A stretch of 64,000 nucleotides of DNA from Lingula anatina. Its lineage: Eukaryota > Brachiopoda > Lingulata > Lingulida > Lingulidae. Both the position numbers and the translations under genes were made by a program. This document shows positions 18,719 through 29,123 of this stretch, in pieces. Within the stretch, counting starts at the first letter, position 1. Each line of letters starts with the position of its first letter. Location: positions 50,254 to 114,253 of the forward strand of contig NW_019775681.1 in NCBI RefSeq assembly GCF_001039355.2, in the 5' to 3' direction. The notes under the pieces are model-generated. The model had not been told where the DNA came from. It saw nothing but the letters and a program-made list of their open reading frames with translations, and ran no database searches.

Positions 18719-21700
18719 TTATTCTATAAAATTAATATTAACAAAATGAACCTCAAGGCAAGTGTTTATAGTTCTGTGGGTAGCATCCGTAGTCTTTCGC
18801 GAACTGTAGTTTCGTTTCGCGTAATAAATTCTGAAACCTAACTTGTAAAGTTCCAATACTGTTTTTAAGTCTTTTTCTTTCGGTAGCCAGTGAACTTCGA
18901 TCCCAAGTTGCTTGACACGTGACAAGACGCCCTCACGGTATATTGTGGGTAAACTGTCCCATTCCGATGCTTCAACATCCATTTTCAAATAATCCAATAT
19001 TTTCTAAAATAAAAAAGCTAAGTGTTAAAACATGAATTCTTTATGAAAGACAAGAAAATGAACTGTCCCATTCTGATGCTTCAACATCCATTTTCAAATA
19101 ATCCAATATTTTCTAAAATAAAAAAGCTAAGTGTATAAACATGAATTCTTTAGGAACGACAGGAAAATGAACATTGTGCAATTCAGTCAACACATAACTG
19201 GCCTGTATGATAGTTTAATCTTTAATAAGTCAACGTTTAAACGCATAATGAAGTTCCATCAGCTACCAAACAACCACACAACGTATTATACCGTTACCAT
19301 AACGTTACCATTACGTTGTTTTTCATATAAACATTATGGTAACGTTATTATAACGCTCTTTGTCTGCTGGGAAGAATTGCACATTTTAACGAAGGCCATA
19401 AGTAAACCATTTATGGGAAACTGAAATGCCTCTCAATACAGTAACATAAACAAGACAGGAGGCGACGAAGGTGGGTATTTCCGCTCACTGGGACCGTTTT
19501 CGTAGTCACCAAGAGACTGTGTACTATTTGTTTTATCATGCGGTATGCCAGGAATAGTAGACCTAGGAATGGAAGACCAGGGTCCCGTATGATTAGTACA
19601 GGTTAGAGTTAGTCGGAGTATTGGGGTTAGTATAGGGGACGACTGCGGTTCCTAGAGGACTACCATTTCTCACACACCGGTTTGTCCACCAACTTATGGA
19701 GAAAGCCATCCTTCAGTTTGTATTAAGTCTAAGTTATGTCTAAGTTATTCACAGCGATCAAAAATTTTAATAGACATGTGTAACTAACTCAACAATATTT
19801 CTCAGGAGCTTTTTTTAGACTGCCTTAAAAACAAAAGTATTGCTTACGTTTTCGTGTCCGTACAACTGCAATATGGTGCCGAGGGTTGCCATACGCCAAT
19901 TTTCTCTTTTCCCTCTCTTTAATTTACGTTCCACGAAGCCGTTTGTGCCTGCAATGCCTATAGGATGAAATCGGATGTTTTTCGACCGAGAAAAGTCTGT
20001 CTTCTCAACCATGCTGGAAATAATACAGCATTTGTCAGAAAGTTTGCTACAGTCGGGGTGGGGGAAGAGAAGTCAAATAGTAGAATTTTGAATTTCAGAA
20101 GACAATTAGCAGGAACAAGCATTTTAGCAGCTCATGCAGGCGCTTGCCAACATAGTGCTTTTGATCTCACAGAGTGGCTGAAATAAAATCTTGAAATGGT
20201 GTGTAGCTATGGCAGTGACCTTCTATACGACATGCATTTTATTTTTGTTGAATATACGGAATACCCAGTACCCTCCCAGAAAAAACGGGGAGCTTTCGAC
20301 TATTAACATAACTAAAAACTCATGATGTTAATTGAAAAAGAGACCAAAGATCAAGCGAACGAGATGGTGTGTCATGTACAATAAGACAATTGCTATTTTG
20401 ACGAATATGTTCTAATACACAAATGTAATTTTCACCACATCGGTCGACATACGTGTATGTGTGCAATGGTATATCAGTGATATCTGCCTATTTCTTTTCT
20501 GTTTACAGGTGGTTTTGATGTTGAAATTGATCTGAAATTACATTGGGAATTAAGGAATTTGTTTAATTTATCTGAAAAGTACATGCCTTGGATCGAATGA
20601 GTGGACCTGGCATCCAAACTTTGTGTCCATGTAGTCATCAAACGACCATTCATTATTGATCCTAAAATTACATTTTTTTAAAGCTTTTAAAATCATCAAT
20701 GTAGGAAGAGAACAGTGTTATTCAAGAAAAACTTGTAAAATGACTCCATGTAAGATTTAGAAATTCTGTGTTATTGTTGAGCTAAACACGTAGTCATAAT
20801 AATTTGTTCAACATAATAAACTGGAATTAATCTGTCCATTGCCTTTAAACTACTTTAACAAAAGATCAAAACAAAAAACAGCTTGATTTTCTTACCCAAA
20901 TGAATAGACTAAACATTCCCCACGAACCATATTGAAGGGGGGATCCAAACAAACCTCCCAGCCGCCATCTTGATATTCTTTCCTGCCAGCCCTAACCCTG
21001 TGGCGACAGTCGAACTGAGCTCTAAGAAGATACCTAGGACGACAAGCATGGAAATTACACTCCAACAGCGATATAATGAATATTACATCTGCAATTTATT
21101 TCACTCGCATCTTTGTACTTACTAAATCACGATTTTTCCGGCGTATGAGTATGAACGTGAAAGCAGCGACAAATAACCTATGTATAGAGAAAGCACTTAA
21201 TATACGTTCAATCTTATACGTGTGATGCCATACTCCTGAATGCACTTTCCTCTGTACACAAGTACGCTAGAGTGTAGCAGGGCCGTTTAAACCTAGGCTC
21301 ACTGTATTATATCCTACTTTTAAATTCAAGATAGTAATAATTAATTGATTATTTAAATGGCTGCGGGTAAAGCACCTGGTGAAGTCCCTTTCCATAGCGT
21401 CGTAGGTAGCCGCTTCCTTAGTTGTGGTATTTGAAACTGTAGCTGGCATGGCTTTTGGAGAATAATCCATCTTTTCTAGCATAGGAAACAACTCGGAATA
21501 GATATACCTACTGCCCACTGGCTTTGCAGGATACTGGACCTTTAACAGGAAAAAATTGATTTGTTATGGCTTAATCATAAATAATGCAAAGCACACCTTA
21601 AAGAACATATGGACCCATCATAATGAAATTAAATCTTGGAATTCCAGTATTCCAAAAAAAAAAAAAAAATCTTATGTCTCAGTGAGTAAGAGTTATTTTC

Positions 21701-23520
21701 ATTTGTGTCGATACGCTGATCCATGGCGCTGATTAGATAATTATCTAAGAGACTTAAGGCAAAATTTACTTCTTTTGTAATCATTTTCCAATAGCTTTTG
21801 TTTTAAAATAACTTTTTATCTAATATTTGTTGAAAATATTGTAAAAAGGTGCTAAATATTTATTGTACGCTCCGTAATGTGTGTCATTCAAGAATTAATG
21901 GTTTATTTACTCTTAATTTAGTTTTTTTTTTTTCAAATATTAATAAAGAAAAAAAAATGGCGTCATTGATGGGTGTATATTTCACCAATACAACTGAATT
22001 ATTAAATCATAAACACCCAGTAAAAACACAGAACGTTAATATAACGTTGCTATAATATTTATAACTATTAGCAATAAACGTTCTGGTAACGTTATGGTAA
22101 CGGTACTAAACGCTCTGTGTTTGCAGGGAACAGGAAAGTACTTCGGTCCCATAGAAGGTTGATTTTTGTAAAATTGATTTTTAACCTTAATTTTGCATCT
22201 TTAAGACAGATGTTGCTCAAAATAAAATGTGACAAAAATAAAATGTTGGGTTCTGAGAAACCTAATTAACCATGTTTTTTTCTTTTCTTTTTTTTATGAC
22301 CCATCAATCATTTCACTTTTTTTAAATAAAAAAACAACTTTCTTCAGAGGGGCCTAATCTTGAGTATCTTGTCAACTTACCATCTTCCATATTTTCTTAT
22401 CTGCAAAATGAATAAAAAAATGTGTGGTTATTATCATAAATAGAGAGACTGGTTACGGTCTACCACAAAATAACCACATTAAAAAAGGAATTAAGATAAG
22501 TGTGTTAGAATCGCGTTTCTAACTCGCTTATCTAAAGTCAGGTTGTTGAGTTCACACATAGAAACAAAATCGCGATTTACCTTCCTAGATCTGGTGATGG
22601 TACTGGCCCTCACTAGAGGAGCCACGGTATGTCTTTTTGAACATGCTCATTAGTTTCCAGTCTCTACAATCATCAGAACCATGCTTTCGCTTACTGATTC
22701 TGCCATCCAATATTAAATGTCCTTGCATCCATCTTTAATTCGGAGGAATGATATGCCCCCATCCGAGAAATTTTAGAAACTTGAGACCGCGTTGTCATAG
22801 AGTAGCGTCTGATATAGAAAAAAATACGTTTTTAATCTTGATTCGTGTGGACATGTAAGTTAACTAATACAGTCACACCACAACAAAAACAGGACGTTAT
22901 TAACCGTTACCATAACGTATTTTGGTTATATAAACTTGATGGTAACGTTATGATAACGTTATGTTTGCTAGGACGGCGGCTTCATATTTCAGCTGATAGC
23001 GTCGTCTTCTGTCTTCAACCCGCTACAGTCAGGGAAATACCGGTATAGACCACATACGTTTGGAGCATGGTATATGGGGCATATTAAAAAATGTGTATTA
23101 AAATTTCATTTGAAATCCCTACAGGCAAGACAGAAGACGCTTCCTTCATAATAATAAGCTTCTCTCTTCCCGGGAACTACATGAACATGGATCAACGGGG
23201 TACAAAAAGAGGAATGTTCATTATTTTAATCTTTGGACTTCTTGGGTGAATTATCCAAGGGAGATGGTCCAAGTTAAGGTGAAAAGTAAATTAATAAGTG
23301 TATGAAAGGGGGAATGCTTAAAATCTATTAAAAATGTGTTGCTGATAGGCTCTCTTGCCCTTACAATACGTCTTTTTTAAGAAAGAATTAAATTAAAATT
23401 GCTATACACCAAATACTAAATTGATATATTTCGTGTAATCCATCCGTACTTACGCTGAAAGACTAGTGAAAATCCCAGAAGTCCAACCAATGCCACCAGT
23501 AGACCTGTTTTTCTGAACAT
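18719..23520 (-). CDS. METTL24-like FkbM-family methyltransferase, gene B
   Basis: Seven exons: 23454-23520, 22381-22400, 21376-21539, 20896-21033, 20587-20661, 19848-20013, 18719-19003. They total 915 nt (304 residues) with unbroken phase. Exon 1 encodes a short basic N-terminus and a hydrophobic signal anchor, so a type II Golgi/ER membrane protein is likely. The body carries CRHRVRAG, GGWEVCLDPPFN, CLVYSFG (as in METTL24), then NNEWSFDDYMD, HSFDP, RFHPIGI, and in the last exon the FkbM-type KMDVEASEWDSLP and EVHWLPKEKDLKTVLELYKLGF. Two oddities: intron 5 starts with GC (AAG|GCATGT), and the EGAE motif of the sister gene C reads EASE here. The substrate is unknown. The stop is followed by AATAAA signals about 85-95 bases on. 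Confidence 0.88.
18952..19169. repeat. 109-bp tandem duplication across the last-exon acceptor of gene B
   Basis: Unit 18952-19060 is repeated at 19061-19169. It contains the first 52 bases of the last exon, its TTTTAG acceptor and part of the intron. Only the inner copy is continuous with the stop codon. The outer copy offers a second acceptor, but no GT donor follows it, so it is probably a decoy. Confidence 0.85.
19262..19372. mobile_element. Palindromic AACGTTA-rich MITE, copy 1
   Basis: CCGTTACCATAACGTTACC on the left is answered by ATGGTAACGTTATTATAACG on the right, ending TCTGCTGGG. It belongs with the copies at 22014 and 22868; half of one also survives in pseudogene A at about 15255-15300. 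Confidence 0.65.
19548..19683. mobile_element. MITE family 1 copy in last intron of methyltransferase gene B
   Basis: It carries the GGTTAGAGTTAGTCGGAGTA core, with CCAGGAATAGTAGACCTAGG at one end and CATTTCTCACACACCGG at the other. At the equivalent place the pseudogene copy (15.3 kb) jumps from this repeat straight to sequence equivalent to 23040 here. Confidence 0.7.
22014..22135. mobile_element. Palindromic AACGTTA-rich MITE, copy 2
   Basis: It starts CCCAGTAAAAACACAGAACG and ends ACGCTCTGTGTTTGCAGGG (inverted), with AACGTTAT motifs throughout. It lies in intron 2 of gene B. Confidence 0.65.
22868..22975. mobile_element. Palindromic AACGTTA-rich MITE, copy 3
   Basis: Left arm ACGTTATTAACCGTTACCAT, right arm ATGGTAACGTTATGATAACG ending GTTTGCTAGG. 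It lies in intron 1 of gene B. Same family as copies 1 and 2. Confidence 0.65.
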
Positions 23521-23635
23521 CGCCTTCCTGTGTTATATCTTCGTTAATACAAAACAGCACTACCTCTGTTCGTGCTACTCCGCGCCTTCTGGGTGTCTCA
23601 AATGAAGAATATGGCTATAGTACTCAGAAGGGAAT

Positions 23636-23690
23636 ATGTTTCATCTACCGGCACTGTACACTGGTAACGCTCAAGCAGCTCAAAGTGAGC
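23636..23690 (-). promoter_or_regulatory. Conserved promoter blocks upstream of methyltransferase gene B
   Basis: TTCATCTACCGGCACTGTAC and GCAGCTCAAAGTGAGC (forward strand) sit about 116 and 155 bases before the ATG. They correspond block for block to those upstream of pseudogene A and gene C, while the sequence between them has diverged. Confidence 0.55.
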
Positions 23691-24147
23691 TGTTGTTCTT
23701 CGTCGAGTAAAGTACCCTGGTTTGACGGCCACGTATACCAAAAACGTATTCTAATATGAGAGAGACACAGCTTGCCTAATCATGAATGTTTCATTCATAT
23801 CTTCTTTTTGCTTACCACAACGTGGCCGCAAAACCAGGGGAGCATATATATATATAACACAAACCCGCAAGTATTATTGCCTTTCTATTCTATTTATCAA
23901 ACCAAATATAACAGCTACCCAATCGCGGTGAGATTATCGCAAGGCTAAACACATAGGCTGAGCATCTCCTCTGCTATGCGCGTGGAGCTGCTAAGCGCGT
24001 GGAGCTGCTAATCGTGTGGAACTGCTAAACACGTGGTCCAACCTGCTCGGACATTTAGTGGACTTCCTTGCCATAACTGGTTACTTTTCTGAATATGTGT
24101 ATTAATTACTGAGTGACTTTTGTTAAAATCCTGTAATTAAAGGGAGC

Positions 24148-24285
24148 TACCCTCTACCAGGGCCGCAGCTATCATTGTGGACAATTTTTGCTGAATCGGC
24201 ATCAGACCAAAATGACTGTCTATTTATCTACAGACATATCTGTGAATATCTGTGGAAAATCAATCTGTCGCCCTGGTAGAGGATA
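24148..24285. mobile_element. MITE family 4 (TACCCTCTACCAGGG)
   Basis: TACCCTCTACCAGGGC at the left and GCCCTGGTAGAGGATA at the right are inverted copies, 138 bp apart end to end. Further copies lie at 27011-27153 and, with a damaged right end, 33411-33543, both within gene C introns. Confidence 0.75.
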
Positions 24286-24594
24286 AAGGGAAGCAATGGC
24301 TAAAACCTCCCTACAGGCCATGTTTCGGGTCTACCATGGTATAAAAGTGCATTTTATTCTGATTCCTTATTTTAATATTAAAATATATCCAACTATGTCT
24401 TTACTTTAGACCTAAATGATAACTGGTTAGTAGGAAGCATTATATTCACAGGCGGATGTGGGGTTTTGGAAAGGGTGGGGTCCAACCTCCAGGAATTAGA
24501 AAAACAAACTAAAAGAGGTCTTCACTTTCAAAATTTGGATAAACTCAAGAAGCCATTCATTTTTGGAGATGTGATCGTCAGCATCCATCTGTAT

Positions 24595-24668
24595 TGGATG
24601 GCCCAGTGGTTATAGTACCCGCCTTCTAAGCTGGCGAACCTGGGTTCGACTCCGTCTGGGGGCATATT
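24595..24668 (+). repeat. tRNA-Arg-like SINE head (A and B boxes)
   Basis: TGGCCCAGTGG fits an A box and GGTTCGACTCC a B box at normal tRNA spacing. The anticodon-loop context CTTCTAA would give a UCU (Arg) anticodon. The acceptor and T stems do not pair, so this is a tRNA-derived SINE or a decayed tRNA, not a working tRNA gene. About 540 bases of plain intergenic DNA follow before gene C. Confidence 0.6.
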
Positions 24669-25464
24669 ACTCTTTCAAGGCAAATCATAATACAGCAATA
24701 TGACAGAATGATACAATAAAACATTTAGTGAGAAGGCCTGATAATAACAATAAATTACTTTCTAAATGAGAGCTATATGTAATAAATCAGATATTAATAT
24801 TAAACCCAATGTGTCATTTAGTTCAGCTCAGTCACCACACGTTCTACTGCCTGTATGTTATAATTTATATTTAAGTATATATATGCTAAATCTATATATA
24901 TTTCATTACGCTACTTATATATTTATTGTTCATACACTGAAGTAAAAATGTGCCAGAGCTTATAAAGATTATCATGTTTATTATCATAAACGATACCTGC
25001 TGTGCTTGGCACCCAGCACTTAGGGGTAGAAGCAGGGATAAAGTTCCTGGTCTGGCAGAGAAAGATATTTTCGTTTGCTAGCTTGCAGCGCTTCATACGG
25101 CATGCCGGGCTATAACCTCCTCAGAGAGGCAGTAGCGTCGACACCCATATTGCATTAGGACCAAAAATTACCAGGCGTCCGTAAACTACGCTGAGACGCA
25201 TCAGTAGTGCGGTATATAAGAAGTGAACTGTCCCTTTTTTTATTCATTATATTGTATTATTGGTGTGTATTGGCCTGACTCAATCAATTTTATATCTCCG
25301 CAAAACGCGTCATATTGCCAATCCTATTCAGGTTTAACGGGTGCAACATGCTTTGAAGCGTGCAACATGCTATGGAGAGTTGAAAAAAATGAGACAAATC
25401 AGGCGCTTAGAAATGTGTTAAGGAGCTAAACGCTGTTTTTACAGTGTATGCCACAGGACCGCTT

Positions 25465-25749
25465 TTAATCTATGAAATTAATATTAACAAAATGAACTTC
25501 AATACAGTCATTGATAGTCCTACCAGTAACATCCGATTTTTTTCGCGAGTAGTAGTTTCGTCTTCCGTAATAAATTCTGAAACCTAACTTGTGAAGTTCC
25601 AATACTGTTTTTAAGTCTTTTTCTTTCGGAAGCCAGTGGACTTCGATCCCAAGTTGCTTGACACGTGCCAAGACGCCCTCACGGTACATTGTGGGTAAAC
25701 TGTCCCATTCGGCTCCCTCGACATCAATTTTCAAATAATCTAATGTTTT
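25465..25749 (-). CDS. Extra last exon of methyltransferase gene C (haplotype fragment)
   Basis: It encodes KTLDYLKIDVEGAEWDSLP through VHFVNINFID and the stop, with acceptor TTTCAG. It is followed upstream by only about 200 bases before the N at 25956. In the positions that differ among the three copies of this exon, it agrees with 32624-32908 (HKLGF; GTAACATCCG) and not with the nearer 26224-26508 (HMLGF; GTGACATCCG). It is therefore best read as the broken end of the same contig that resumes at 32401. Confidence 0.85.
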   Translation of the reverse strand, partial: KTLDYLKIDVEGAEWDSLPTMYREGVLARVKQLGIEVHWLPKEKDLKTVLELHKLGFRIYYGRRNYYSRKKSDVTGRTINDCIEVHFVNINFID

Positions 25750-25955
25750 CTGAAACACAAAATAAAAATATCGTGAAAGAAAACATTGTTTCTGAACCAA
25801 AGCTAGAACAACATTTTTGTTTGGAACAATCTTGATTTAAGATATCCTTCAAAACAAAATTCTTGGGGCTCATCCCTTAGGACACTATCGGTCTGCGTAG
25901 ATCGATCCACATCCGCGGGGACTCTCGCTGAATGCAATCAGTTTAACAGATTAAC

Positions 25956-25956
25956 N
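25956..25956. other. Assembly gap marker (single N)
   Basis: One N, after which sequence already seen from 25205 onward starts again. It joins the short first copy of the methyltransferase gene C 3' end to the second copy. Confidence 0.95.
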
Positions 25957-26223
25957 TAGTGCGGTATATAAGAAGTGAACTGTCCCTTTTTTAATTTATT
26001 ATATTGTATTATTGGTGTGTATCGGCCTGATTCAATAAATTTTATATCTCCGCAAAACGCGTCATATTGCCAATCCTATTCAGGTTTAATGGGTGCAACA
26101 TGCTTTGAAGCGTGCAACATGCTGGGGAGAGTTGCCAAAAAAAAAAAATGAGACAAATCAGGCGCTTAGAAATGTGGTAAGGAGCTAAACACTGTTTTTA
26201 CAGTGTATGCCACAGGTTCGCTT

Positions 26224-29086
26224 TTAATTTATGAAATTAATATTAACAAAATGAACTTCAATACAGTCATTGATAGTCCTACCAGTGACATCCGATTTTT
26301 TTCGCGAGTAGTAGTTTCGTCTTCCGTAATAAATTCTGAAACCTAACATGTGAAGTTCCAATACTGTTTTTAAGTCTTTTTCTTTCGGAAGCCAGTGGAC
26401 TTCGATCCCAAGTTGCTTGACACGTGCCAAGACGCCCTCACGGTACATTGTGGGTAAACTGTCCCATTCGGCTCCCTCGACATCAATTTTCAAATAATCT
26501 AATGTTTTCTGAAACACAAAATAAAAATATCGTGAAAGTAAACATTGTTTCTGAACCAAAGCTAGAACAACATTTTTGTTTGGAACAATCTTGATTTAAG
26601 ATATCCTTCAAAACAAAATTCTTGGGGCTCATCCCTTAGGACACTATCGGTCTGCGTAGATCGATCCACATCCGCGGGGACTCTCGCTGAATGCAATCAG
26701 TTTAACAGATTAACTCACTTTCTCATGTTTCCAACATACTCGTTCAATCATCAGCTTTCTTCTCTTCTACTGACAGCCAGGAGAAGGCATGTCATTCAGT
26801 AACTCAGGGGCGGATCCAGCTATATTTTCTGACAGTCTTCCAAATTATCTTTATTGATCCATCCTCCTTTTTTTGACAGTCTTCCAACAGAAAAAATTAG
26901 ATACCCATCAATGTAAACTTGAAAATCTGACCGTCTTCCAGAAGACCCAGAAGGTGCCCTAATTCCGCCCCTGTCAGTTAATATGATTGCATACTATAGC
27001 CAGGAGAAGGTACCCTCTACCAGGGTCTCAGTTATTATTGTGGGACATTTTTGGCTGAATCGACTGAGAGCCAAAATGACTGTCTATTTATCTAGAGACC
27101 TAGCTATCTGTGAATATCTGTTAAAAATCAATCTGTCGCCCTGGTAGAGGGTAAGGAGAAGGCATGCCATTTAGTTAATCTGATCACATTCAGCAAGAGT
27201 ACCCGGATCTATCCAGATCTATCCAGAGTTGGATAGATCGAAACAGACCCATAGTGTCAACGAATATTAAGTTTTACTCACATTTTCATGTCCATATAAC
27301 TTCAATATGGTGCCGAGAGTAGCCAATGGCCACTTTGCCTTCTGTCCTTTTTTAAGCACGAGGCTGTTTTTGCCTCCAATTCCTATAGGATGAAATCTGA
27401 TGTTTCTTGATCGAGAAAAGTCTGTCTTCTCAGCCATACTGAAATAAATACAGATTAATCGTTGCCAGAAAGCTCAGGGGATTAGAGGGGGTCATCTGAT
27501 AGCAAATCTGGATTCTCAACAATCCTCCTTGCCCTATAGCTATATTGGACAAGTCTATGGTCAACAGAGTGGTGGGAAAAACAAAATAAATGAAAGACCC
27601 ATAATCTGTAGCAGTGTCAGGTTTAATGTAGGCCCTTATTGCCAATTTTGAAAATGATACAGTCAGTACGAGCGTAAGTGGCATTGCTTACAAATTTGTG
27701 AGCCTTTTAGATAAAACATGGCATTGTTTTAATCCATTCTATTAAATATTAAGTCGAGCGCTCGAGATTGTAAGTGACCCCTGCGGGGCTCTGTACTATT
27801 CTCCTTGAACCTGTTCAAATATTCACGTGTTATTACCCTAACGTGTCACACCCTAACGCTGATACAACTTATTGGCCTATTATAGGGCACCTACTGAGGT
27901 GCTTAATGGTGACCTAGGTACATGTAGAATAAAAGATCACACCAGTACATACCTAGGATCGAACGCGTGGACAGTGCACCCCAACGTTTTGTCCATGTAA
28001 TCGTCAAACGACCATTCATTGTTGATACTGGGATCAATTAAAGCATTAAAGTAACCAGTTTGAGTAAATAACGAAATGCATTTAATACTAGCAAAACACA
28101 TATATGTAATTACCAGTATACATTGTATCTACAACATAAGCAAAATTATTCAGTCAATACTGAAACTACATTTTAAAGCTTTTAAGTCATCAATATAGGT
28201 AAACAACATTGATCAGGCCCGTAGCCAGGGGGTTCGGGGGGTTCGAAAGAACCCCCCTTTTGCTGGGAAAAGGTCCCCTCCGGGTAAAAATTTATCTAGG
28301 CACATGAAGGTTTCGTGGTAAAAGCTCCACTTTTTCAGAAGAGGAATCCCCCTTTTGAAATTGCTGGCTACAGGCATGTTGGTATTGAACAAATACTTGT
28401 CAAATGACTCAGTTTAAGATTTACAATTCTGTATCATTGTTGAGTGAAACACGTATTCGTAATAATTTGTACAACATAATAAACTAAAACGAATCTGTCG
28501 ATTGCTTTTCTTCTACTACAACAAAATATTAAAAACAAAAGACTGCTGGACTTTCTTACCCAAACGAGTAGACCAAACAATTCCCACGAACCATATTGAA
28601 GGGGGGATCCAAGCAAACCTCCCAGCCGCCATCTTCAAATTCACTCCTGCCAGCTCTTACTCTGTGTCGACAGTCGAACTGTGTTTTAAGAAGATACCTT
28701 GAAACGAACGCGACGCTAAGTGTTAAATGCAGCAGATGACATTCCCTCAAAGACATTCAATGAATACTGAATAAGACTGTTTGATGGTTCAGTTCTCATG
28801 TAACTTGACCGTTTCATTGCAGTACATAACTCGCAGTGTGCGAGGTCTTATGCCAGTATTGTGTTTGAAATGGGGCCGTAGCAATAGTCCGAGGTTCATT
28901 GCTCCGAATGTTCACTCTAGGGCCTTGGGACCAACGAACCCCTTGATTAAAAAACTGGTGAAAATGTCACGATTTTTCGGACCAATTTGAAATTTGCGAT
29001 GATAATAAGATCAATGTGCTGTTGATGATATTTTGAAAAATAAAGAGAGAGAACAAACTAATAGTACAGGACCGTTGGCGTTGTGG

Positions 29087-29123
<37 letters not shown>

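Larger units (their letters stand above)
13990..23780. repeat. Old segmental tandem duplication containing methyltransferase copies A and B
   Basis: Blocks recur in the same order: 14031-14170 with 16845-16960 (GCTCTTCGCGGGCAGCGTTT-like), 14395-14560 with 17640-17800 (GGAGGTATCCACGGCTACCC-like), 14895-15065 with 18525-19003, 15110-15300 with 19160-19340, and 15433-16140 with 23040-23780. Divergence is clear in every block, unlike the near-identical copies next to the N gaps, so this duplication is genuine and old. The rest of 16141-18700 holds a (TG)n run at about 17104-17140, a Penelope-like remnant and a Tc1 remnant. Confidence 0.75.

Noticed and set aside
24595-24668. Working tRNA-Arg(UCU) gene
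   Set aside because: Acceptor and T stems fail to pair; only the internal promoter boxes and anticodon arm look right.
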